A stretch of DNA of 46,187 nucleotides from Spirochaetales bacterium (GTDB lineage Bacteria > Spirochaetota > Spirochaetia > DSM-2461): the NCBI GenBank assembly GCA_022360655.1, contig JAKSCK010000264.1, positions 1 through 46,187 of the forward strand, given 5' to 3'. The position numbers and the translations under genes are program-made. Positions 1 to 7,413 of this stretch are shown one piece after another (within the stretch, counting starts at the first letter, position 1; each line of letters opens with the position of its first letter). Below the pieces are notes generated by a model. The model saw nothing but the letters and a program-made list of their open reading frames with translations. It was not told where the DNA came from and ran no database searches.

Positions 1-392
1 TGCAAGAAGATGAGCTGAAAGCGGAAAACGCCAAAATTAAGGCGGAAACCAGCGACAAAGAAGCTCTTCTTGCCGATCTAGCTACCCAGGAAGCCCGAAT
101 TGCGCCGGACATGGATGATGACATCCTGTTCAAATTCCAGCGCATCATTCGGAATAAATCTGGTGTGGGTATTGTTCCGGTCAAAGCCAATGTGTGCAGT
201 GGATGCCACATGGTTCTTCCGGCCCAATTTGTGAATGATGTGCGGGGAGGAAGTGAAATCCAGTTCTGCCCCTACTGCAGCCGTATCCTCTTCTGGGAAG
301 AGGGTGGTGAGCCCATTGCCGAAGCCTACGAATTTGATGATGAAGATGTGGGTGGTTTGGCTGACCTTGTTGGCAATAGCGACGATCTTTAA
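1..392 (+). CDS. C4-type zinc ribbon protein, C-terminal part
   Basis: The frame is open from base 3 and the start lies left of the window, so about 129 residues are visible. The first 35 or so are charged and heptad-like, as expected for the end of a long coiled coil. A compact zinc-binding module follows, with two Cys-x2-Cys knuckles (CSGC and CPYC) about 30 residues apart, then an acidic tail. This layout fits the CdsZ/zf-RING_7 family of coiled-coil plus zinc ribbon proteins, which are thought to bind nucleic acid or ribosome-associated partners. The function here is inferred from the family only. It lies just upstream of rnpB and ends with a hairpin. Confidence 0.8.
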   Translation, partial: QEDELKAENAKIKAETSDKEALLADLATQEARIAPDMDDDILFKFQRIIRNKSGVGIVPVKANVCSGCHMVLPAQFVNDVRGGSEIQFCPYCSRILFWEEGGEPIAEAYEFDDEDVGGLADLVGNSDDL

Positions 393-400
393 TAAGAACA

Positions 401-421
401 CGGGGGCATTTTTTGCCCCCG
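401..421 (+). terminator. Hairpin after zinc ribbon gene
   Basis: An 8-bp GC-rich stem (cgggggca pairing with tgcccccg) closes a T-only loop, 8 bases after the stop codon. No T-run follows, so it is a weak intrinsic terminator or an RNA 3'-end stabiliser. It separates the gene from the rnpB promoter. Confidence 0.55.
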
Positions 422-451
422 TTGTCATCTTCCCTCTCTCCAGATTAGAAT
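422..451 (+). promoter_or_regulatory. Sigma-70 promoter of rnpB
   Basis: A -35 box TTGTCA (422-427) and a -10 box TAGAAT (446-451) are separated by 18 bp. This puts the transcription start near 458, where the RNase P RNA fold begins. Confidence 0.7.
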
Positions 452-457
452 AGAATG

Positions 458-806
458 AAAGACGGGCCGGGTCGCCGCTGGGAAACCAGAGGAAAGTCCG
501 GGCTCCGCAGGGGATGATGCCGGGTAACACCCGGGCACTTGAGTTTGACCTTTGGCCGAATTTGAGTGACAGCCAGTGCCACAGAAAACAAACCGCCTCT
601 TTTGAGGTAAGGGTGAAAAGGTGAGGTAAGAGCTCACCGGTCCTTCGGCAACGAAGGATGCGAGGTAAACCTCATCAGGAGCAAGATCAAGCAGCGGATG
701 GGTACCCCGCCCTTTAATCCGCGGGTAGATTGCGTGGATTTCGGTGGCAACACCGAAGCCAGATAGATGGCGGCCATAACAGAACTCGGCTTACCGGCCC
801 GTCTTT
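458..806 (+). ncRNA. rnpB: RNase P RNA, bacterial type A
   Basis: This is the catalytic RNA that matures tRNA 5' ends together with RnpA. All the universally conserved blocks are present in order: gaggaaagtccgggctcc near 490, acagaaaacaaaccgcc near 580, gaggtaagagctcacc near 622, and the 3' block agatagatggcggcc followed by acagaactcggctta near 760-792. The terminal helix P1 is explicit: gacgggccgg (461-470) pairs with ccggcccgtc (794-803). A run of six T follows at once (804-809), so the 3' end may form by intrinsic termination on P1. The RNA ends only about 10 bases before the start codon of the next gene. Confidence 0.97.
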
Positions 807-815
807 TTTATCATC

Positions 816-1751
816 ATGAAGAATACTGGATTCACGAACAACACCCATCGTCGAAGACAACGCGCCTTAGCCATTTCCGCAGCCTTTTTGGTGCTCCTGG
901 TTCTTGTTGTCTATTCCGCGTACAGAGGAGCCTCTCTGTTTCAGCAGCGAGACCGAAATACCCGGGAGGCTGTTTCACTCCTGAGTCTTTGGGAGGATGG
1001 CCACTATGCACGTGTGGCCCAAGAGGCCCAAAGACGGCTCGAGGAGTCCCCCTTAGATCGTGATGCCCTCCTTTTTGCTGGTTATGCCCGTTTCTTTCTT
1101 GCGATTTCTCGAGTTTCCGTTGAAGAACGGAATGACGATCTTGACGCTTCCATTCGGTATTTACGTCTGCTTAAAGTCCGGGGTGATACGCCTCATCCAG
1201 AGCGAGTCGATTACATCTTGGGTAAAGCGTACCTTACCCGTGGTGTTTTTTGGGCCGATTTGGCCGTTCAATATCTTGAAGCCAGTCGGGAAGCCGGTTA
1301 CAAGGCTCAAGATTTATACGAGTATCTTGGCCGAGCACATTCAGCAGCAGGGAATGTGAATGAGGCCATGGGGTGGTACCTTGCAGCGGCCGAAGAGCAT
1401 CCCACAGATCGATTACTCTTAACCTTGGGAGAAGAGGCGTTTCGCCTTGGTCAGTACGACGATGCGGCAAAATTCTATATTCGTGCCATAAAGGAGACTC
1501 AAGATGAAAGCCTGGAAAAAAGAGGGCTATCACAATTGGGTCAACTTTATTATGATGTCGGTAATTACTCGATGGCACGACAAACTTTGTCACGTCTCGT
1601 GGACATGGAACCAGGAAATGAAAATTACTGGTTTCTGCTGGGGGAATCCTACTTTGCCTTAGGGGAAAATCGGGAAGCCCGGCGTGCTTGGTTTGCAACC
1701 ACGCGTATCAACCCTCGGCATGTTGGTGCCCTGCGGCGCCTTTACGACTGA
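816..1751 (+). CDS. Membrane-anchored TPR protein
   Basis: A 311-residue protein with a short basic N-terminus, one hydrophobic helix at about residues 17-37, then helical TPR-like repeats to the end; several repeats carry the A-x-x-x-Y/F spacing, and the last one or two are clear. It is probably anchored in the inner membrane with the TPR domain outside the cytoplasm, acting as a protein-binding scaffold. It directly precedes mreB (18-base gap) and so probably belongs to the elongation operon; a TPR gene in this position is familiar in treponemes. The ATG has no Shine-Dalgarno sequence, since it follows the rnpB T-run by six bases. The function itself is unknown. Confidence 0.85.
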   Translation: MKNTGFTNNTHRRRQRALAISAAFLVLLVLVVYSAYRGASLFQQRDRNTREAVSLLSLWEDGHYARVAQEAQRRLEESPLDRDALLFAGYARFFLAISRVSVEERNDDLDASIRYLRLLKVRGDTPHPERVDYILGKAYLTRGVFWADLAVQYLEASREAGYKAQDLYEYLGRAHSAAGNVNEAMGWYLAAAEEHPTDRLLLTLGEEAFRLGQYDDAAKFYIRAIKETQDESLEKRGLSQLGQLYYDVGNYSMARQTLSRLVDMEPGNENYWFLLGESYFALGENREARRAWFATTRINPRHVGALRRLYD

Positions 1752-1769
1752 TGAACAACAGGAGGCAGC

Positions 1770-2816
1770 ATGAGCGGCCGAAAAAGAATATTCGGCGGTC
1801 TGACGGCCGACATCGGGATTGATTTAGGAACATGCAACACGCTGATCTACGTTCGAGGACGTGGAGTGGTGAGTAGCGAACCTTCGGTTGTGGCTGTGGA
1901 ACGCGGCACAAAGAAGGTTGTGGCTGTGGGCCAAGATGCCAAACGCATGTTGTGGAAAACTCCCGGCGAAATTCTTGCCATTCGTCCTTTGCGTGATGGC
2001 GTCATTGCTGACCTAGAAACCACTGAAAAAATGATCCGCTACTTCATTAGCAAAGTGCTCAGTAAGCGCTGGGTCATCAAGCCCCGTATGGTGATGGGTG
2101 TTCCCTCTTGCATCACGGAGGTGGAGCGGCGAGCCGTGGAAGAGGCCGCGTACAAAGCCGGTGCTCGGGATGTCAAAATCATTGAAGAATCCCTTGCTGC
2201 CGCCATTGGTGCTGACATCCCCATCTTTGAGCCTGCAGGACACATGGTGGTGGACATTGGTGGTGGAACCACGGAAATCTCGGTGATCTCACTTGGAGGA
2301 ATGGTTGTTACCAATGCCATCCGTCTCGGAGGAGATGCCTTTGATACAGCCATCATCAAGCATGTTCGAACGGTGCATAACCTCATCATTGGTGAGCAAA
2401 CCGCCGAACAGTTGAAAATGAAAATTGGGAATGCTTCACCTGAGAAAACCATTGAAAAAATGGAGATCAAAGGAACCGATGCCATCACTGGTTTGCCACG
2501 TCGATTAGAAATTGACTCAGTGGAAGTGCGGGAAGCCTTACAAGAACCCATCAACTCTGTCATTGAAGAAGTGAAACGGACTCTGGGGCAGACTCCTCCA
2601 GAGTTGGCTGCGGATATTGTGGAACGCGGTATTGTGATGACAGGTGGCGGTTCTATGCTAAAAGGGTTACCAAAACTCTTGTCCAAGGAAACGGGTGTTC
2701 CTGTGATTTTGGCCGAAAATCCTCTTCTCTGCGTGGCCGTAGGGGCAGGTCGGTACTTTGATACAGCCAAAGGACACAATGAGAACCGTGCGCTCTATGA
2801 CGCGTTGAGCGGTTAA
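1770..2816 (+). CDS. mreB: Rod-shape actin-like protein MreB
   Basis: A 348-residue bacterial actin that polymerises under the membrane and guides the elongation machinery. The nucleotide-binding signatures of the actin fold are clear: GIDLGTCNT near the N-terminus (phosphate 1), [10 protein letters not shown] in the middle (phosphate 2) and [11 protein letters not shown] near the C-terminus (adenosine). Full length, no gaps. A strong Shine-Dalgarno sequence (AGGAGG) lies 5 bases before the ATG. It is followed by mreC after two bases, giving the standard mreBCD order. Confidence 0.97.
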   Translation: MSGRKRIFGGLTADIGIDLGTCNTLIYVRGRGVVSSEPSVVAVERGTKKVVAVGQDAKRMLWKTPGEILAIRPLRDGVIADLETTEKMIRYFISKVLSKRWVIKPRMVMGVPSCITEVERRAVEEAAYKAGARDVKIIEESLAAAIGADIPIFEPAGHMVVDIGGGTTEISVISLGGMVVTNAIRLGGDAFDTAIIKHVRTVHNLIIGEQTAEQLKMKIGNASPEKTIEKMEIKGTDAITGLPRRLEIDSVEVREALQEPINSVIEEVKRTLGQTPPELAADIVERGIVMTGGGSMLKGLPKLLSKETGVPVILAENPLLCVAVGAGRYFDTAKGHNENRALYDALSG

Positions 2817-2818
2817 TC

Positions 2819-3646
2819 ATGGCGGACCGAGACGACGGCGGGGCCCGTCCTGAGGCGGTCCTGGCCGTCTTGCTCATTCTTTCCGTCTTGCTTCTCATCT
2901 CCTCTTCCTCTTTTCGTGTGGGTGTTGGTGGTCGTATTGTGCCAGCCATACAACGCACGGCAGGCGGAATGACGGAATGGATCAAGGACGGTTTTGGATC
3001 CCTCAAACGACTCCGGAAACTTCGTGAAAGCCATGAAGAGGCCCTTGAAAAGCTCGGGTCTTACCAGGGTCTTGAGCGGGAACTTGTGGAACTGCGCCGA
3101 GAGAATGCTCAGTTACGGCGTCAATTGGGCTATTCAGCAGGCATTGAGTACACTCATATTCCTGCCCAGATCGTGGCCAGTGATCCGGCCAATCTTTTTG
3201 ATACCATCACCATTGATAAAGGTGCGAACGATGGCGTTCAAACTGGAATGGTGGTAACAGCATTCCAAAATGGTTTCTTTGGCCTTCTTGGAAAGGTGAT
3301 TGCTGCAGGCCCTCGAACCGCCCAAGTTCGGCCCATTCTTGATCCCGACAGCTATGTGGCGGCCCGCCTTCAAGAAGAACGTTATGAGGGTCTTGTTGAA
3401 GGTCTGGGCAACGATGATGGCGAACTCCTCATGCGCTATGTTCGAAAAGAGGCCGTGGATGCCATCCGGGTTCATGACCTTGTCATCACCTCAGGCATGC
3501 AGTCTCTTTATCCCGAAGGAATTGCTATTGCGCGTGTTCGCGAGGTTCAGGCGCGAGATTATGCGACGTCATTGGAGTTGCGATTAACACCCATCGTGGA
3601 TGTGACACGGGCAGAGTATGTTTTTGTGCTAGGAGCAGGTGAATGA
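2819..3646 (+). CDS. mreC: Rod-shape protein MreC
   Basis: A 275-residue periplasmic scaffold of the elongasome with one N-terminal membrane helix (about residues 15-35), a coiled coil (about 60-105, charged and leucine-rich up to LRRQLGY) and the beta-rich MreC domain. The domain carries typical motifs such as TIDKGANDGVQTGM and a late VITSG. Identification rests on these motifs and on the mreB-mreC-mreD order. MreC links MreB inside to PBP2 outside. The stop codon overlaps the mreD start by 4 bases (ATGA), which points to translational coupling. Confidence 0.93.
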   Translation: MADRDDGGARPEAVLAVLLILSVLLLISSSSFRVGVGGRIVPAIQRTAGGMTEWIKDGFGSLKRLRKLRESHEEALEKLGSYQGLERELVELRRENAQLRRQLGYSAGIEYTHIPAQIVASDPANLFDTITIDKGANDGVQTGMVVTAFQNGFFGLLGKVIAAGPRTAQVRPILDPDSYVAARLQEERYEGLVEGLGNDDGELLMRYVRKEAVDAIRVHDLVITSGMQSLYPEGIAIARVREVQARDYATSLELRLTPIVDVTRAEYVFVLGAGE

Positions 3647-4152
3647 TTTTGCGAACAGCCATAACAGCGGTCATTGGCGTGGCTCTGGGAATTCTCCAGT
3701 CCACCGTCCTTGCCCGCCTTGCTCCTGGTCAAATTGTTCCCGATTTGGCCTTGATTGTCCTTGTTGCCGCCTCCTGGCAATATGGAGCTCTCACCGGTGA
3801 AATTGTGGGGTTTGTCATTGGTTTAGCACTGGATTCCATGAGCTTAGCCCCTCCGGGATTTCATGCTCTGTCCTACACACTTGTGGGCTACCTCTTTGGA
3901 AAGCTCAAGGGGAACATGAGTGCAGGGCCATTTTTGGCCCCCCTGGTGGCAACTCTTGGGGCCTTGGCTATCAAATATGGAATGGCAGCCCTCATCACCA
4001 TTGTCTTTGGACTTGAAACCTCTCCCACACGGTTCTTTACACTCCGTGCCTTATGGGAAGGGGGCTTTGACTTAGTATTGGCACCGCTTCTCTTTTGGGT
4101 TGTGGCCCGAGTTGTGATGCTCACAGATCGAAGAAGGGGAGGATTCCATTGA
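3643..4152 (+). CDS. mreD: Rod-shape membrane protein MreD
   Basis: A 169-residue, very hydrophobic protein with about five predicted membrane helices, the size and topology of MreD, which completes the MreBCD complex in the inner membrane. Sequence conservation is weak in this family, so the call depends strongly on position between mreC and PBP2. It starts in an ATGA overlap with mreC behind a Shine-Dalgarno AGGAGCAGG. It ends in a TTGA overlap with the next gene. Confidence 0.88.
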   Translation: MILRTAITAVIGVALGILQSTVLARLAPGQIVPDLALIVLVAASWQYGALTGEIVGFVIGLALDSMSLAPPGFHALSYTLVGYLFGKLKGNMSAGPFLAPLVATLGALAIKYGMAALITIVFGLETSPTRFFTLRALWEGGFDLVLAPLLFWVVARVVMLTDRRRGGFH

Positions 4153-6071
4153 GTTCGGCCCCAGATCCGTCCAAGGGAAGTTTAAAGGGTCGACTTTTAG
4201 TTCTTGGTATTGCCTCCCTTCTTGTTTTTGCCGTGTATGCAGGTCATCTTTTTAACCTTCAAATTGTTGAGAATCTGATTTGGGAGGGGAAGGCCCGGGA
4301 TGTGGCCCGTCGAAGTGAGGTTCTTCCTGCACAGCGTGGTCTCATCTGGGATCGAAATGGGGACAAACCCCTCGCTCTCAACATTGATTCCTTTGCTATT
4401 CAGATTATTCCCGCAGAAATTTCCCCTTCTAACCCACAGGAATTGGCCGAAAAATTGGCCCCTGTACTGAAGATGAAAAGCCAATCCATATTGGATGCCC
4501 TCCCCACCAATTGGCGAAACTCATGGAATCCTGTGGAAATCAAGAATGGGGTAGATTACGGCACAGTTGTGGCTCTCGCTGAAGCCAGTGAGGACTATCC
4601 TGGATTGGTTTGGTCCAGTAAACCCTACCGTTGGTACAATTCCATTGGTTCCATTTCTCACCTCTTAGGATATGTGGGGAACATCACGGCGGAAGAACTC
4701 CAGCTTCTTTACAACGAGGGGTATGAGAATACCGCGAGCCTTGGGAAAAGTGGTGTAGAGCGAGCCTATGATGGCATCCTTCGTGGAACAGATGGTCAAA
4801 GCTATCGCACCGTGGATGTGAAGGGAAAAGAACTCAGTGATGGGGGAGTTATCCCCCCCAAGAATGGTTTAGACATTGTTCTCACCATTGATCGCCGCAT
4901 CCAAACCCTTGCAGAGAAAGCTCTTGGTCCTCGCAAAGGAGCCATGGTGGTTTTGAAACCCGCCACTGGTGAGATTTTGGCCATGGTGTCCTATCCCTCC
5001 TATGATCCGAATCGTTTTGCCGAACCTGGCCCAGGAAATTTTGGGGCTCTCAGTTTGAACACAGACTTTCCCTTCCTCAATCGGGCCATTCAGTCTGGTT
5101 ACGCTCCAGCCTCAACCTTCAAACTCATCATGACAGCGGCCATTCTTGGTGAAAACGCCATTGATCCTGATATTGAAGTGAATTGCACCGGAAGCATGAC
5201 TTTGGGAAATCGGGAATTCAAATGCTGGAAGCGTAGTGGTCATGGTTTGGTTGATCTTGAAGAAGCTCTCGAAAATTCCTGCAATATCTACTTTGGAACC
5301 GTGGGTGTAGAAGAGTTAGGGATTGATGTGATTGCCAAATATGCCCGGGCCTTTGGTCTGGGATCTCCTACAGGAGTGGCACTGGAAGGAGAAGTGGGCG
5401 GAATTGTTCCTGGCAAAACCTGGAAAGAAGAGGTGTATCACAGCCCCTGGACAGGAGGAGACACCTTAAATGCCTCTGTTGGACAGGGATTCCTCACCGT
5501 TACCCCTCTTCAGATGGCCAATGTCCTTGCAGGGATTGCCAATAATGGAAAGATTTACAGGCCCCGTATACTGAAAGAAGTTCGTGATTCTGTGTCCGGA
5601 GATTTGGTGGAACGCACCGAACCTGAGCTTCTACGAAGCATTGAGTACCTGGAAGAAGAAGATTACGACTACCTTCAAAACGCTATGCGTGGTGTGATTA
5701 CGGAAGGTACTGGTGAATATGTCATCTACACTGATTCGGTGGAGATTGCCGGTAAAACGGGAACCGGAGAAGTGGGCTCTGAGGATCGTTGGCATGACTG
5801 GTTTGTGGCCTATGGTCCTTGGAAAGCTGAGAACCCCGAAGATCAAGTGGTGGTGGTTTCCATTGCAGAGGCCTCAGAAAACTATGACTATTGGAGCCCC
5901 AAGGCCACCGATCTTGTTTTTGAGGGAATCTTTGGTGGAAAAACCTACGAAGAGGTTGTGGCGGAGTGGCGTTCACGACGCGTTTGGTGGAGTTGGGATA
6001 CCATAGATCTTCCCTATCCAGGCCACCCTTTTCAAAGACCAGCACCAGAAAATGAGGATGAAGAAGAATGA
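4149..6071 (+). CDS. mrdA: Penicillin-binding protein 2 (elongation transpeptidase)
   Basis: A 640-residue class B PBP that cross-links peptidoglycan during side-wall growth with RodA. One membrane helix lies at about residues 14-36, then the PBP dimerisation domain with the RGLIWDRNG motif, then the transpeptidase domain. The catalytic triad motifs are all present: STFK (nucleophile Ser322), SCN (377-379) and KTGTGE (Lys536). The start chosen is a TTG overlapping the mreD stop (TTGA), because a strong GGGGAGGA lies 6 bases upstream and this places the membrane anchor normally; a TTG further upstream at 4095 would add residues coded inside mreD. The acidic C-terminal tail is unremarkable. Confidence 0.94.
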   Translation: MSSAPDPSKGSLKGRLLVLGIASLLVFAVYAGHLFNLQIVENLIWEGKARDVARRSEVLPAQRGLIWDRNGDKPLALNIDSFAIQIIPAEISPSNPQELAEKLAPVLKMKSQSILDALPTNWRNSWNPVEIKNGVDYGTVVALAEASEDYPGLVWSSKPYRWYNSIGSISHLLGYVGNITAEELQLLYNEGYENTASLGKSGVERAYDGILRGTDGQSYRTVDVKGKELSDGGVIPPKNGLDIVLTIDRRIQTLAEKALGPRKGAMVVLKPATGEILAMVSYPSYDPNRFAEPGPGNFGALSLNTDFPFLNRAIQSGYAPASTFKLIMTAAILGENAIDPDIEVNCTGSMTLGNREFKCWKRSGHGLVDLEEALENSCNIYFGTVGVEELGIDVIAKYARAFGLGSPTGVALEGEVGGIVPGKTWKEEVYHSPWTGGDTLNASVGQGFLTVTPLQMANVLAGIANNGKIYRPRILKEVRDSVSGDLVERTEPELLRSIEYLEEEDYDYLQNAMRGVITEGTGEYVIYTDSVEIAGKTGTGEVGSEDRWHDWFVAYGPWKAENPEDQVVVVSIAEASENYDYWSPKATDLVFEGIFGGKTYEEVVAEWRSRRVWWSWDTIDLPYPGHPFQRPAPENEDEEE

Positions 6072-7393
6072 ATGTAGACCGGCAGCGATCCACAACCTTT
6101 CTTCGTCTTGATATTGTGCTCATTCTTTCCGTTGTTGGATTGATGGCTCTGGGAATTGCCTTCATCTATTCCAGTGGTGTCACCTCTGATGGGATTCAGG
6201 TTTCTGGGGAATGGGTGCGGCAGATCATTTGGTCTTCAACAGGTCTTCTTCTGATGGCGGCCTTTGCCATGATTGATTATCGGCGGTGGAAGCAGTGGGT
6301 CATTCCTCTTTATGGAATAGGGATCCTTCTTCTCATTCTTGTTCTTGTCACCGGCAACTATGTGAAAGGAGCTCGGGCCTGGTTGGGGATTGGAAGTGTT
6401 GGTGTGCAACCCTCCGAGTTTATGAAGCTGGCATCCATTCTGATGCTCGCATGGTGGTTTGAAGAGCGGGGGAGGGGCATTGATGGACTGCGAGTCTGGA
6501 TTGGTGCCTTTGTCATCACTCTGATTCCCATGGGGCTCATCTTGCTGCAGCCTGATCTTGGAACCGCCATTGTGTACATCCCCATTCTTTTTGCCATGGC
6601 CTTCTGTGCAGGAGTGCGCTGGAACCTACTGCTTTTTCCCTTGCTGGCCGGTATCCTGATGATACTTGGAACTCTGGGTTATGCCTGGAGTGAATACATC
6701 ACCATCGCCCCCTCTGGTTTTTTCCGTCTTTTTACGGAGAAACGCATGATCAGTGTGGCTCTTCCATCTCTGCTGATACTCACCATATTGGCCCTTCTCG
6801 GCCGGTGGTTCTTTCAGCGCCGATCTTTTTCTGCTCTTGCCTACATCTTTGGGGTTTTATCCACCGCCTATGCCGGTGTGATGGGTGCGGCGAAGGTGCT
6901 CAAAGGCTATCAGATGATGCGATTGGTGGTGTTTTTGGATCCTCAGACCGACCCGCGAGGCGCGGGTTGGAACATCATTCAGTCTGTCACCGCCATTGGA
7001 TCTGGTGGTGCCTTTGGCAAAGGATATTTGCAGGGAACACAATCCCATTACCGCTATTTGCCAGAGCAAAGCACAGACTTTATTTTTTCCATCTTGGCGG
7101 AAGAAACCGGATTTGTGGGCAGCTTGTTTGTCTTCACCCTCTTTGCGATAATCATTCTGCGTTCTCTCTACATTGCCTACACAGCAAAAGACACCTTTGG
7201 TTCGTACACAGCCGTTGGCATTGCCGCCATGATGAGTTTTCATGTGATGCAGAATATTGGCATGGCCATCGGTGTGATGCCCATCACCGGAATCCCTCTG
7301 TTTTTTCTGTCCTACGGAGGCTCTTCCCTGTGGATGGCGCTCATGTGCATGGGTCTGTTGCTTTCCATTCATTACCGGCGCCATAAGATCTAG
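6068..7393 (+). CDS. mrdB: RodA, SEDS peptidoglycan polymerase
   Basis: A 441-residue polytopic membrane protein of the FtsW/RodA/SpoVE family, the glycosyltransferase partner of PBP2. Family signatures include the GARAWLGIG region with VQPSEFMKL after it, LQPDLGTA, the QSTDFIFSILAEETGF block and the C-terminal GIPLFFLSYGGSS. About ten hydrophobic helices can be seen, with an insertion of moderately hydrophobic sequence in the middle (about residues 230-275). It starts in an ATGA overlap with PBP2, so the pair is probably translated together. Its position in the mre operon favours RodA over FtsW. Confidence 0.95.
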   Translation: MNVDRQRSTTFLRLDIVLILSVVGLMALGIAFIYSSGVTSDGIQVSGEWVRQIIWSSTGLLLMAAFAMIDYRRWKQWVIPLYGIGILLLILVLVTGNYVKGARAWLGIGSVGVQPSEFMKLASILMLAWWFEERGRGIDGLRVWIGAFVITLIPMGLILLQPDLGTAIVYIPILFAMAFCAGVRWNLLLFPLLAGILMILGTLGYAWSEYITIAPSGFFRLFTEKRMISVALPSLLILTILALLGRWFFQRRSFSALAYIFGVLSTAYAGVMGAAKVLKGYQMMRLVVFLDPQTDPRGAGWNIIQSVTAIGSGGAFGKGYLQGTQSHYRYLPEQSTDFIFSILAEETGFVGSLFVFTLFAIIILRSLYIAYTAKDTFGSYTAVGIAAMMSFHVMQNIGMAIGVMPITGIPLFFLSYGGSSLWMALMCMGLLLSIHYRRHKI

Positions 7394-7413
7394 CACAACG
7401 GCGATGATTCACA

